A stretch of 15,829 nucleotides of DNA from Gemmatimonadota bacterium (GCA_026706505.1 JAPOYQ010000851.1:1-15829), one strand, 5' to 3'; counted from the stretch's first letter, positions 6,544 through 14,727 are shown. Notes: generated by a model not told the origin, from the sequence alone. A program made the numbers and translations.

Positions 6544-7602
6544 TTGCACAAAATTGCCGTAATACCCGGAGATGGAACAGGGCCTGAAGTGGTAGTCGAG
6601 GGCTTGAAAGCACTCGACGCTGTAGCCGCCAAGCAGGGATTCAAATACGAGACCGTGGAGTTCGACTTTGGCGGCGACCGCTACTTGCGCACCGGCGAGG
6701 TCTTGCCCGAGTCGGCGGCCGACGACTTCAGACAGTTCGACGCCATTTACCTAGGGGCCATCGGCCATCCCGACGTGAAGCCGGGTATTCTCGAAAAGGG
6801 CATTCTACTGAGGTTGCGCTTTGAGTTGGATCAGTACATCAACCTGCGCCCGGTCAAGCTCTATCCCAACGTGCCGACGCCGATTAAGGACAAGGGGCCG
6901 GAGGATATCGACTTTGTAGTGGTGCGGGAAAACACTGAGGGACTGTACGCGGGTTCTGGCGGCTTCCTCAAAAAGGGTACGCCTGACGAGATCGCAGTGC
7001 AGGAATCGATCAACACCCGCAAGGGCGTCGAGCGCTGCCTGCGCTACGCCTTTGAGTACACCCAGCGGCGCAACAAGGACAACACCTTGACGCTGTGCGG
7101 CAAGACCAACGTGTTGACGTATGCCTTTGACCTGTGGGAGCGGGTGTTTGAGGAAATCGGCGCGGCCGACTATCCGGCCATCAAGCGCGATTACGCCCAC
7201 GTCGATGCCATCTGCATGTGGATGGTTAAAAACCCCGAGTGGTTCGACGTGGTGGTTACCGACAACATGTTCGGCGACATCATCACGGATTTGGGCGCGA
7301 TGATCCAGGGCGGAATGGGCATTGCTGCGGGCGGCAATATCAACCCCGAAGGCGTGTCGATGTTCGAGCCGATCGGCGGTTCGGCTCCCAAGTACACCGG
7401 CCAGAATATCATCAATCCGCTGGCTGCGATCGGCGCTTGTCAGCTCATGCTCGACACGCTCGGCGAGCACGAGGGTGCCAACATTTTGGAGGGTGCCATC
7501 GTCTCGACGCTGGGCAAGCTCGACGATATGGGCGCGGGGAGAATGGGGTATTCGACGGCGGAAGTAGGCGATCTAGTAGCCCAGGCCGTGGCCGACGCCT
7601 AG
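6544..7602 (+). CDS. leuB: 3-isopropylmalate dehydrogenase (isocitrate/isopropylmalate dehydrogenase family)
   Basis: LeuB oxidatively decarboxylates 3-isopropylmalate to 2-ketoisocaproate, and the citramalate-derived 3-methylmalate to 2-oxobutyrate. The 352 residues open with [37 protein letters not shown] holds the substrate arginines, [10 protein letters not shown] the catalytic Tyr, [12 protein letters not shown] the catalytic Lys, and [16 protein letters not shown] the metal-binding aspartates. The coenzyme loop reads [18 protein letters not shown]; Lys283-Tyr284 replace the Asp-Ile usual in NAD-dependent LeuB and look like NADP isocitrate dehydrogenase. The operon position and LRPVKLYP favour LeuB over isocitrate or tartrate dehydrogenase. 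Translation starts at a TTG, with GGGAG about 9 nt upstream; no nearby in-frame ATG exists. Confidence 0.88.
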   Translation: MHKIAVIPGDGTGPEVVVEGLKALDAVAAKQGFKYETVEFDFGGDRYLRTGEVLPESAADDFRQFDAIYLGAIGHPDVKPGILEKGILLRLRFELDQYINLRPVKLYPNVPTPIKDKGPEDIDFVVVRENTEGLYAGSGGFLKKGTPDEIAVQESINTRKGVERCLRYAFEYTQRRNKDNTLTLCGKTNVLTYAFDLWERVFEEIGAADYPAIKRDYAHVDAICMWMVKNPEWFDVVVTDNMFGDIITDLGAMIQGGMGIAAGGNINPEGVSMFEPIGGSAPKYTGQNIINPLAAIGACQLMLDTLGEHEGANILEGAIVSTLGKLDDMGAGRMGYSTAEVGDLVAQAVADA

Positions 7603-7624
7603 GGCGATGGAGGGAAGCGACACC

Positions 7625-9220
7625 ATGCGCATCGAAGTCTATGACTCCACCCTGCGGGATGGTGCCCAAGCCGAGGGCATTTCCTATTCGCTAGAGGACA
7701 AGCTGCTGATCGCACGGCGGCTCGACGCGCTTGGGGTCGATTACATCGAAGGGGGCTGGCCGAACCCCACCAATCCCAAGGATTTGGCCTTTTTCGAGGA
7801 AGTGAAGAAGCTCGGTCTGAAGGCGCGAGTGACCGCCTTTGGCAGCACGCGGCGGGCTGGTGTGGCCCCGGAGGAAGACGCGACCCTGAACACGCTGCTG
7901 CGGGCCGAGACCGACAGCGTTTGCATCTTTGGCAAGAGCTGGACTTTGCACGTCGTCGAGGCGCTCAAGACGACGCTAGAAGAAAATCTGAAACTGATTG
8001 AAGACTCGGTCGCCTATCTGGTCGCGCACGGTCGCGAGGTGATCTACGACGCCGAGCACTTTTTCGACGGCTATAAGGCCGATGCCGATTACGCGGTCGA
8101 GACCCTGTTAGCCGCCGAGCGCGGTGGGGCGCGGATTTTGGTGCTCTGCGATACTAATGGCGGTACCTTGACCAGCGAGATGGGCCAGATCGTCGAACAG
8201 GTCGCCGAGCGGATTGCGCTGCCCTTTGGCATCCACACGCACAACGATGCTGGCGTGGGCGTGGCCAATACTCTCGTGGCCGTGGAGCGGGGCGCGGTGC
8301 AAGTGCAAGGAACGTTTAACGGCTATGGCGAGCGCTGCGGCAACGCCAACTTGTGCGCCATCCTGCCCAACTTGGAACTGAAGATGGGCTACGAGACCCT
8401 CGGTCCAGAGCGGCTCAAAGACCTGATGGACTTCTCTCGTTTCCTCAGCGAGATCGCCAACGTCTATCACGACCACCGTCAGCCATATGTCGGCGAGAGC
8501 GCGTTCGCCCACAAGGGAGGCGTCCACATCGACGCCATGATCAAGGACCCGCGCTGCTACGAACACATCGATCCCATAGCCACCGGCAATGAGCGGCGGT
8601 TCTTGGTCTCGGACCAAGCGGGCGGTGCGACGGTCGTCAGCAAGCTCCAGCGATTTTTGCCCGACATAGAAAAGCGGGATCCGCTGGTGGGGCAGGTTTT
8701 GGAACGGGTCAAGCAGTTGGAGCACGAGGGCTATCAGTTTGAGGCGGCGGAGGGGTCATTTGAGCTGCTGGCGCGGCGGGTCCAGGGCACGTACGAAGAC
8801 TTATTCACGCTGATCAACTTCCGCACCATCAACCGCAGGACCGGGGAGCGCGCCGAAGAAGCCGAGGCCATTGTCAGGGTCGTCATCGGCGATGCCGAGT
8901 ACCATATGGTCGCTGGCGGCGATGGTCCGGTCAATGCGCTCGATCAAGCACTGCGCAAGGCGCTGGAGCAGGAGTTTCCCGCGCTCAAGCAGGTGCATTT
9001 GGAGGACTACAAGGTGCGGGTGTTGTCGAGCGGGGACGGGACCGCGGCCAAGACGCGGGTATTGATCGAGTCCTCGGACGGCAAGGATGTGTGGGGTACG
9101 GTGGGGGTGTCGGAGAATGTGATCGAGGCGAGTTGGATCGCGCTGGCCGATAGTTTGCACTACAAATTGATGAAGGACGCGCTGGCCGAGCTAGCTATCG
9201 GCGCGACGGGAACGGACTGA
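7625..9220 (+). CDS. cimA: (R)-citramalate synthase
   Basis: CimA condenses acetyl-CoA and pyruvate to citramalate, opening the threonine-independent route to 2-oxobutyrate and isoleucine. The 531-residue protein has the HMGL-like barrel with YDSTLRDGAQAEGIS (6-20; Arg11, Asp12), IEGGWPNPTNPKD, VIYDAEHFFDGYKAD with the acidic active-site residue, IHTHNDAGVGVAN (His204, His206), and FNGYGERCGNANLC. These are features of the long citramalate synthase family and not of LeuA. FAHKGGVHIDA and a LeuA-type C-terminal regulatory domain follow. ATG 7625 is chosen, with GGAGGG about 10 nt upstream, over ATG 7607 because MRIEVYDSTLRDG is the standard N-terminus. Its products would be processed by the LeuCD and LeuB encoded just upstream. 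Confidence 0.95.
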   Translation: MRIEVYDSTLRDGAQAEGISYSLEDKLLIARRLDALGVDYIEGGWPNPTNPKDLAFFEEVKKLGLKARVTAFGSTRRAGVAPEEDATLNTLLRAETDSVCIFGKSWTLHVVEALKTTLEENLKLIEDSVAYLVAHGREVIYDAEHFFDGYKADADYAVETLLAAERGGARILVLCDTNGGTLTSEMGQIVEQVAERIALPFGIHTHNDAGVGVANTLVAVERGAVQVQGTFNGYGERCGNANLCAILPNLELKMGYETLGPERLKDLMDFSRFLSEIANVYHDHRQPYVGESAFAHKGGVHIDAMIKDPRCYEHIDPIATGNERRFLVSDQAGGATVVSKLQRFLPDIEKRDPLVGQVLERVKQLEHEGYQFEAAEGSFELLARRVQGTYEDLFTLINFRTINRRTGERAEEAEAIVRVVIGDAEYHMVAGGDGPVNALDQALRKALEQEFPALKQVHLEDYKVRVLSSGDGTAAKTRVLIESSDGKDVWGTVGVSENVIEASWIALADSLHYKLMKDALAELAIGATGTD

Positions 9221-9225
9221 GTGCT

Positions 9226-10419
9226 ATGAGAATTATCGAGGGCGGAGGGGTTACTGCGCCGAGTGGGTACCGGGCTGGCGGCATCCAGACGGGTGTCAAA
9301 GAATCGGGCGCTAAGGATTTGGCGCTGGTGTACTCGACGCGCCCGGCGAATGCGGCCGCGGTGTACACCACCAACAAGGTGCAGGGTGCACCGATTGCCA
9401 TCGACCGCGAGCACCTCGCCGACGGCAAGGCGCGGGCTGTCATCCTCAATAGCGGCAATGCCAATGTCTGCAACGGCGACGTCGGTTTAGAACACGCCCG
9501 GCGGATGTGTGCACTGACGGCGAGCGAGTTGGGTTTGCAAACGGAAGAAGTGCTGGTCTGCTCCACCGGTTTGATCGGCGTGCCGCTGCCGATTGCCAAA
9601 ATCGAAGCGGGTATCCCGCAGATTGTTGCGGCGTTGTCCGAGGAAGGCGGTGCTACTGCCGCCGAGGCGATCATGACCACGGACACCGTGCCGAAGAGTT
9701 GCGCCGTCGAGGTCGAGTTGGAAGCGGGACGCGCCGTGGTTGGGGCGATGGCCAAAGGAGCGGCGATGATCGCCCCCAACATGGCGACGATGCTGGCGGT
9801 GGTGACCACGGATGCGGTCGTGCCTAGCGGACAATTGCAAGAACTGCTGTCGCAGGCCATCCAGCGCACGTTCAACTGCATTACGGTTGACGGCGACATG
9901 AGTACGAGCGACACGGTGATCCTGATGGCCAATGGCGACGGCGCGGAGCTAGGCGAACGAGGTTGTGAGCGTCTCTACGAGGGCATTGAGTACGCGTGTC
10001 GGCAGATGGCCCAGGCGATCGCGCGCGATGCTGAGGGTTCGTCCAAGCTGATCACCATAGCGGTGCGCGGGGCTGCCACCGAAGCCGAGGCGAGACAAGT
10101 CGGCATCGCAGTGGCCAATTCGAGCTTGGTGAAGACCGCGGCGTTTGGCAACGATCCCAACTGGGGACGCATTCTGTGCGCGATGGGGTACGCCGGCGTC
10201 GAGTTCGATCCCGAGAGGGCGCGCGTGTCGCTGTGCGGCACCGACATCTACGGCAACGGCGCTGGTCTCGATTTTGACGGGGATAAGCTGAGCGCGGCCA
10301 TGCAGGCGGAGGAAATGGCCATTGACATTGACTTGGCGATGGGAGCGGCTGCGGCTGAAATTTTTACCTGCGATCTGACGTACGAGTACGTGCGCCTGAA
10401 CGCCGAATACACTACCTGA
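9226..10419 (+). CDS. argJ: Bifunctional ornithine acetyltransferase / N-acetylglutamate synthase
   Basis: ArgJ moves the acetyl group from N-acetylornithine to glutamate in the cyclic arginine pathway; some members also use acetyl-CoA. The 397-residue precursor carries CSTGLIG (oxyanion-hole region, 112-118) and KGAAMIAPNMATMLAVVTTDA, where self-cleavage would fall between Ala187 and Thr188 to yield alpha and beta chains with Thr188 as nucleophile. AFGNDPNWGRILCAMGYAG and the C-terminal YEYVRLNAEYTT also match. It starts 5 nt after cimA with only a weak ribosome site, implying translational coupling. Whether it is mono- or bifunctional cannot be judged from sequence. It is the only arginine gene in the operon. 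Confidence 0.96.
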   Translation: MRIIEGGGVTAPSGYRAGGIQTGVKESGAKDLALVYSTRPANAAAVYTTNKVQGAPIAIDREHLADGKARAVILNSGNANVCNGDVGLEHARRMCALTASELGLQTEEVLVCSTGLIGVPLPIAKIEAGIPQIVAALSEEGGATAAEAIMTTDTVPKSCAVEVELEAGRAVVGAMAKGAAMIAPNMATMLAVVTTDAVVPSGQLQELLSQAIQRTFNCITVDGDMSTSDTVILMANGDGAELGERGCERLYEGIEYACRQMAQAIARDAEGSSKLITIAVRGAATEAEARQVGIAVANSSLVKTAAFGNDPNWGRILCAMGYAGVEFDPERARVSLCGTDIYGNGAGLDFDGDKLSAAMQAEEMAIDIDLAMGAAAAEIFTCDLTYEYVRLNAEYTT

Positions 10420-10425
10420 GGAACT

Positions 10426-11607
10426 ATGCCACTTTCGCACAATGTACAGCGCGTCCAGCCGTCGGTCACCATGCAGATTTCGGCGCGGGCCGCGGCCATG
10501 CAGCGCGCTGGTATCGACGTGGTTTCGCTGTCGGCGGGCGAGCCGGATTTCGATACGCCGCAAAACGTCAAAGACGCTGGCATCCGCGCTATTGCCGAGG
10601 GCTTTACCAAGTACACCACGCCGGGGTCGGGGATCATCGAGCTCAAGGAGGCGATCTGCCGCAAATTCGAGCGCGACAATGGCTTGGTTTACACAACCGA
10701 CGAAGTGATCGTCAACAACGGGGCCAAGCACTCGCTCTTTTTGGCGGTGGCAGCACTGGTCAACCCCGGTGACGAGGTCATTATCCCCACGCCCTATTGG
10801 GTGACCTACTGTGAGCAGCCGCGGATAGTGGGCGGCGAGCCGGTGATCGTCGAGACCCAAGCGGCCAACGGACTCAAACTCACTGCGGACGAGTTCCGCG
10901 CTGCCATCACGCCTCGCACGCGGATGCTCTTTTTGTGCTCGCCGTCCAATCCCAGCGGCGCGGTGTACACCCGCGAGGAGTTGGAGAGCTTGGCGGCGGT
11001 GGCTGTTGAACACGGGGTCTATGTGCTCAGTGACGAGATTTACGAAAAGCTGATTTACGATGGAGCCGAGCACCACTCGATTGCCGCTTGTAGTCCGGAG
11101 GCCAAGGAATTCAGCATTGTGGTCAACGGGGTGTCCAAGGCCTATTCGATGACCGGCTGGCGCATCGGCTACACGGGTGCTAGCGAGGAGATCATCGCCG
11201 GAATGAACAAGGTGCAAAGCCAGGAAGTGTCGCATCCCTCGTCAATGGCGCAGAAAGCGGCCGTCGAGGCGCTCGACGGCCCGCAGGAGTCGGTCGAGGA
11301 AATGCGCCAAGCCTTTGATGCGCGGCGGCGCTACATGGTCGAACGGCTCAACGCCATAGAAGGAGTGGAATGCGCGTTGCCGTCGGGGGCCTTTTACGCC
11401 TATCCCGATGTCTCCGCGTACTACGGCAGCCAGGTCCGCGACTCAGTGGCATTGTGCGAGTACTTGCTCGAAGAGGCCAAGGTGGCTTGTGTGCCCGGTG
11501 CTGGATTTGGCACCTACGAGCACATCCGCCTCTCCTACGCCACGTCGCTGGACCTGCTTGAAAAGGCATTGGACCGAGTTGAGGCCGCGCTGGGCGCGTT
11601 GGCGTGA
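10426..11607 (+). CDS. PLP-dependent aspartate aminotransferase (class I, subgroup I-beta-like)
   Basis: The 393-residue protein has the fold-type I aminotransferase markers: LSAGEPDFDTP (35-45), TKYTTPGSG, NNGAKHSL, TPYWVTY, SPSNPSGAVYTREEL (Asn175), DEIYEKLIYDG (Asp203, Tyr206) and VSKAYSMTGWRIGY with the Schiff-base Lys238. HIRLSYATS near the end carries the carboxylate-binding Arg. These point to the AspB/AspC-like aspartate aminotransferases of thermophiles and many soil bacteria, with oxaloacetate/aspartate and 2-oxoglutarate/glutamate as likely substrates. A broader specificity covering branched-chain keto acids is possible given the operon but unproven; it is not an IlvE-type (fold IV) enzyme. 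It begins 6 nt after argJ. Confidence 0.9.
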   Translation: MPLSHNVQRVQPSVTMQISARAAAMQRAGIDVVSLSAGEPDFDTPQNVKDAGIRAIAEGFTKYTTPGSGIIELKEAICRKFERDNGLVYTTDEVIVNNGAKHSLFLAVAALVNPGDEVIIPTPYWVTYCEQPRIVGGEPVIVETQAANGLKLTADEFRAAITPRTRMLFLCSPSNPSGAVYTREELESLAAVAVEHGVYVLSDEIYEKLIYDGAEHHSIAACSPEAKEFSIVVNGVSKAYSMTGWRIGYTGASEEIIAGMNKVQSQEVSHPSSMAQKAAVEALDGPQESVEEMRQAFDARRRYMVERLNAIEGVECALPSGAFYAYPDVSAYYGSQVRDSVALCEYLLEEAKVACVPGAGFGTYEHIRLSYATSLDLLEKALDRVEAALGALA

Positions 11608-11619
11608 ATAGGGGATTGC

Positions 11620-11639
11620 CAATTGCGAATTCGCAATTG
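11620..11639. repeat. Perfect 20-bp palindrome between the aminotransferase gene and accA
   Basis: CAATTGCGAATTCGCAATTG is its own reverse complement over all 20 bases, AT-rich in a GC-rich setting, and fills most of the 53-nt gap. It could fold as an RNA hairpin, bind a dimeric regulator, or be a small dispersed repeat. No U-tract follows, so a standard terminator is unlikely. The accA ribosome site begins 8 nt after it. Confidence 0.8.
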
Positions 11640-11660
11640 CTAACCTAGGAGGTTTGTCCC

Positions 11661-12623
11661 GTGAATAAAAATGGATTTTACCTCGATTTTGAACGCGATC
11701 TCGTCGAGCTAGAAAAGAAAATCGACGACCTAAAAGAACAGGCCAAGACCAATGGCTTGAATTTGGATGAGGGCGTGCGCAAGCTCGAGGCGCAGGCCGC
11801 GAAGAAGCGCCGAGAGATATACACCAACCTCAGCCCTTGGCAGCAGGTGCAGATTGCGCGGCACCCGAACCGCCCCTATGCGCTCGATTACGTCGAGCGG
11901 ATGCTCTCTGACTTCACCGAACTGCACGGCGACCGCTTCTTTGCCGACGACGCTTCCATCATTGGCGGCCCGGCGCGGCTGGACGACGAATCGGTCATGG
12001 TCATCGGCATCCAGAGCGGGCGCAACCTCGAAGAGCGGCAAAAGCGCAACTTTGGCATGCCGCATCCAGAAGGGTATCGCAAGGCCCGACGCCTGATGCA
12101 GATGGCGGCCAAGTTCAAATTGCCGATCTTGACCTTGGTCGATACATCGGGTGCCTATCCTGGGATCCAGGCCGAGGAGCGAGGCCAAGCCGAGGCCATC
12201 GCCCGCAACCTCTACGAAATGTCGCATCTGCCGGTACCCATCGTCGTGGCCATCATTGGCCAAGCCTTCAGCGGCGGTGCCATTGGCATTACGGTCGGCG
12301 ACCGGATCCTGATGCTGGAGCACGCCTGTTATTCAGTGATTGTGCCGGAGAGCTGTTCGACGATTTTGTTCAAGGTGCGCGAGCGCAGGGAGGAGGCAGC
12401 CGAGGCTCTCAAGCTCACGGCTAAAGACCTGAAGCAGCAGGGGATCATCGACCGCATTGTGCCGGAGCCATTGGGTGGAGCGCACCACAATTGGGACGAC
12501 TCGGCCAAGGTGCTCAAACGCTATGTGCAGGATGCCCTAGCCGAGCTTCAGAAACTTACTCCAGAGGAGCTCGTGGCCAAGCGGCTGGAAAAGTTCGCGG
12601 CGATGGCGCGCTTTGAGGAGTAG
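11661..12623 (+). CDS. accA: Acetyl-CoA carboxylase carboxyltransferase, alpha subunit
   Basis: AccA with AccD transfers the carboxyl group from carboxybiotin to acetyl-CoA, giving malonyl-CoA for fatty acid synthesis. The 320 residues match the usual length. The N-terminal helical region contains ELEKKIDDLKEQA; WQQVQIARHPNRPYALDYV, KRNFGMPHPEGYRKARRLM, VDTSGAYPGIQAEERGQAEA (from about residue 160) and FSGGAIGITVGDRILMLEHA are AccA signatures. The start is GTG with an ideal AGGAGG (11647-11652) 8 nt upstream. It is the last gene on this strand, after a 53-nt gap with a palindrome, so it may have partly separate expression. AccD is not in the window. No clear terminator follows in the 32 nt before the convergent gene. 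Confidence 0.96.
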   Translation: MNKNGFYLDFERDLVELEKKIDDLKEQAKTNGLNLDEGVRKLEAQAAKKRREIYTNLSPWQQVQIARHPNRPYALDYVERMLSDFTELHGDRFFADDASIIGGPARLDDESVMVIGIQSGRNLEERQKRNFGMPHPEGYRKARRLMQMAAKFKLPILTLVDTSGAYPGIQAEERGQAEAIARNLYEMSHLPVPIVVAIIGQAFSGGAIGITVGDRILMLEHACYSVIVPESCSTILFKVRERREEAAEALKLTAKDLKQQGIIDRIVPEPLGGAHHNWDDSAKVLKRYVQDALAELQKLTPEELVAKRLEKFAAMARFEE

Positions 12624-12655
12624 GGTGCGACATAATAGTATTTGGGAACTGCGCT

Positions 12656-13795
12656 TCAATTGACAGTACTGGCATTTGCCTCTCTCCGCCACCGCTCAAG
12701 TGGGTGTTCGCGCGGCGTTAGCGGCATGTACACCCGCGCCTTGCGCCGATGTGACTCCCACGTTGCCTGAATCATTTCAAGACAATCCCGACCATCCCTG
12801 CCGCTGGCAAACGGTTCCCGGTCTTCCTCAATGGCGGCGATGAGGTCGCGCAGCATGAGGCGCTGCAAGAGCAAGCGTATGGATGTCCTATCGCGTGGAT
12901 TGCCGTGCTCGTCGAGGTCTTCGGCTGGCAGATGCACGGGTTCCCACGCCTCGGCCGGCGTCTTGTGTTGTCCTTTGTGGATAAACATCGTCGTTCCCAC
13001 GCTCTCCCGCACGGCGATGCGCCCTTCGGTACCGATGATGTCAATGCCGTAGCCGTTGTCGTTGGTCTTCGGCTGGGCGAGGAACTGCACGTCCGCATGG
13101 ATGCCGTTGGCAAAGCGGAACGAGGCGTGCCCGCGCTCGCCGAGCACAATCCCCGCATCGCGGTCCTTCGGGTGCACCTCTTGGGTGTGTTTGATGTCAT
13201 CGACAGTTGACTCGCGTCCATCCATCTGCACGAGGTGCGCGTGCGTCCACTCGACATCGCCGCCAAAGAGACGCACCCAATCGTAGAGATGGGTTCCCAT
13301 CTCCATCAGCGAGTTGCCCACCTTGCGGCCCCCTTTGTCGGTTGCTTGCAGCAACACAACCTGGCCGATTGCGCCTTGGTAGATCAGCGAGAGGGCGTGG
13401 CGATTGTACGGGCTGGCGCGTTTGATGTGGTTGATGGCAAACTTGACGCCGTGCTGGTCGCAGGTTGCGACCATCTCGTCGGCTTCGATGAGATTCAGGG
13501 CAATCGGCTTTTCGCAGAACACGTGGATGCCGCGCTGGGCTGCGGCAATTGTCGGTTGGTGGTGCATGGGTGCTTGCGTTGGGATGATGACGATGTCAGG
13601 TTGTTGCTCGTCGAGCATCTTCTCGTAGTCGTCGTAGAGAGCTTGGACGCCAAAGCGCTCTCCCCATGCCGCCGCCCGCTCGGGGTTGATTTCTGCTCCG
13701 GCGACTAGTTCGCAGTTTGTCTCTAACTGCACGGCCTCCGCATGGTGCCCGCCCATGCCGCCGAGGCCGATAATCGCAACGCGGTAGTTGTTCAT
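12656..13795 (-). CDS. Gfo/Idh/MocA-family oxidoreductase
   Basis: A 379-residue NAD(P)-dependent sugar/polyol-type dehydrogenase. The Rossmann start is RVAIIGLGGMGGHHAEAV, the catalytic-type motif CEKPIAL is at residues 94-100 (Lys96), and GTHLYDW (167-173) supplies His169 and Asp172 in the C-terminal alpha/beta domain. Family members act on inositols, sugars, amino sugars or related compounds; the substrate cannot be told. The start at ATG 13795 (MNNYRVAIIG) is preferred because the alternative ATG at 13807 lies one base from a strong inverted repeat that would hide its ribosome site; the choice changes 4 residues. It converges on accA with a 32-nt gap and follows the DUF5343-like gene on the same strand. 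Confidence 0.9.
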   Translation of the reverse strand: MNNYRVAIIGLGGMGGHHAEAVQLETNCELVAGAEINPERAAAWGERFGVQALYDDYEKMLDEQQPDIVIIPTQAPMHHQPTIAAAQRGIHVFCEKPIALNLIEADEMVATCDQHGVKFAINHIKRASPYNRHALSLIYQGAIGQVVLLQATDKGGRKVGNSLMEMGTHLYDWVRLFGGDVEWTHAHLVQMDGRESTVDDIKHTQEVHPKDRDAGIVLGERGHASFRFANGIHADVQFLAQPKTNDNGYGIDIIGTEGRIAVRESVGTTMFIHKGQHKTPAEAWEPVHLPAEDLDEHGNPRDRTSIRLLLQRLMLRDLIAAIEEDREPFASGRDGRDCLEMIQATWESHRRKARVYMPLTPREHPLERWRREANASTVN

Positions 13796-13808
13796 AAGAT
13801 GTCTCATC

Positions 13809-13841
13809 GTTTGCGCCTACGATTGTCTCGTAGGCGCAAAC
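13809..13841 (-). terminator. 14-bp perfect inverted repeat, hairpin between the DUF5343-like gene and the oxidoreductase gene
   Basis: GTTTGCGCCTACGA and TCGTAGGCGCAAAC form a perfect 14-bp stem with a 5-nt loop, 10 nt after the stop of the upstream - strand gene. Stem strength and position fit a transcription end or RNA stabiliser for that gene. There is no U-tract on either strand, so intrinsic termination is uncertain; it could also be an operator or a repeat element. Confidence 0.55.
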
Positions 13842-13851
13842 TCTATTTGGA

Positions 13852-14727
13852 TCAGGCGCGCCGCAAGCGGTCGAAGAGCCGCTCTAGGCGGTCGAAGGCG
13901 AGGCGGATCATGTCTTCGTCCCAGTCGCCGTCAATTTTGATCTGGACCATGGACTGGAGGGTCTCTAGATAGGCTCGCTGCGTCTCGGTTAAGGGGCGTT
14001 CTTGGCGGTCTGAAGAACGTTCTGAGCGTTCTTGTCGTTCTTGGCGTTCTTGGCGGTCGGAGCTGGTGCGCTTGGTGCGTCCGTCGCGCCCAGAGCGCTC
14101 CTTGGATGCGGGTTCGCGGGCGCTGCGAGCCTCCTTTTTGGGTGCGGGTTCGGGAATTTCGTCTTGGGGTTCGGGTTCTTGGGGTTCGGGTTCTTGGGGT
14201 TCGGGTTCGGCGGCCGCTTCCTCTTGCGGGGCGGAGGGATCGCCAAAATCAGCTTCGGCGACGAGGTATTTGAAAAACATCTTCATCTTGTTGGCCGAAT
14301 CGCGCCCCATGCCGGTGCGGTTGCGGAAGTAATCGACAATCGCGTCGTCGCTCATGTTGCCGTCGTTCTGCTCCCACTCCGGCAGCAGGTCTTTGTAGAG
14401 GTCTCGGATCACTTCGGCGATGGCGAATTTGCGCGTCTCCTTGGGGACTATCCGCAACAGTAGGTCCGTGGGCTTTTGGTCGCGGTCGGTCAGGTTCATG
14501 GATTCGATGCCGCGCAAAAAGCGGTGAATCATCGACGGGGTGCGAATAATAGGCCGCACGTAGTCGCGGTCGATTTGGTCGGGAATTTTGGTCTCCAGCC
14601 GCGAGAGGAACCGCTCGAACTGCACCTTGGTGATGTAGGGGAACCAGGCCCGGTCTTGCCGGCCGCTGCTGTCCTCCGATCCTTCTTCCACTGCCGTCTC
14701 AGCGGCGTCTTGGCGTACTTCTTCCAT
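13852..14727 (-). CDS. DUF5343-like protein with low-complexity linker
   Basis: A 291-residue protein in three parts. Residues 28-163 (WFPYITKVQFERFLSRL to DYFRNRTGMGRDSANKMKMFFKYLVAEADF) follow the pattern of DUF5343, an uncharacterised, mainly helical domain in which YP/PYI, a central helical repeat and a FFRxxTG-like stretch recur. Residues 164-245 are disordered: acidic/proline (EPEPQ) repeats, then Arg/Glu/Gln/Ser-rich repeats. Residues 246-291 form a short helical tail including LETLQSMVQIKIDGDWDEDMI, as in the C-terminus of other members. GGAG lies about 8 nt before the ATG. It begins 39 nt after the queF stop, and the two may be co-transcribed. Function unknown; domain assignment is from recalled pattern. 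Confidence 0.7.
   Translation of the reverse strand: MEEVRQDAAETAVEEGSEDSSGRQDRAWFPYITKVQFERFLSRLETKIPDQIDRDYVRPIIRTPSMIHRFLRGIESMNLTDRDQKPTDLLLRIVPKETRKFAIAEVIRDLYKDLLPEWEQNDGNMSDDAIVDYFRNRTGMGRDSANKMKMFFKYLVAEADFGDPSAPQEEAAAEPEPQEPEPQEPEPQDEIPEPAPKKEARSAREPASKERSGRDGRTKRTSSDRQERQERQERSERSSDRQERPLTETQRAYLETLQSMVQIKIDGDWDEDMIRLAFDRLERLFDRLRRA
14164..14208. repeat. Three perfect 15-nt tandem repeats encoding (EPEPQ)3
   Basis: TTGGGGTTCGGGTTC occurs three times head to tail without change, inside the linker of the DUF5343-like gene; on the coding strand it gives EPEPQ three times. A related imperfect 9-nt repeat of the same gene (about 13997-14055) encodes the RQE-rich segment. Copy number could vary between strains without breaking the frame. 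Confidence 0.9.

Noticed and set aside
9949..11235. 428-codon open frame on the - strand spanning argJ and the aminotransferase gene
   Set aside because: It overlaps two clearly real genes and has no family motifs; antisense shadow.
12624..12655. Possible bidirectional terminator between accA and the convergent oxidoreductase gene
   Set aside because: No stem of useful length or T run could be found in the 32 nt gap.
13997..14055. CRISPR-like short repeats
   Set aside because: They are 9-nt imperfect tandem repeats in frame within a protein-coding linker, without spacers.
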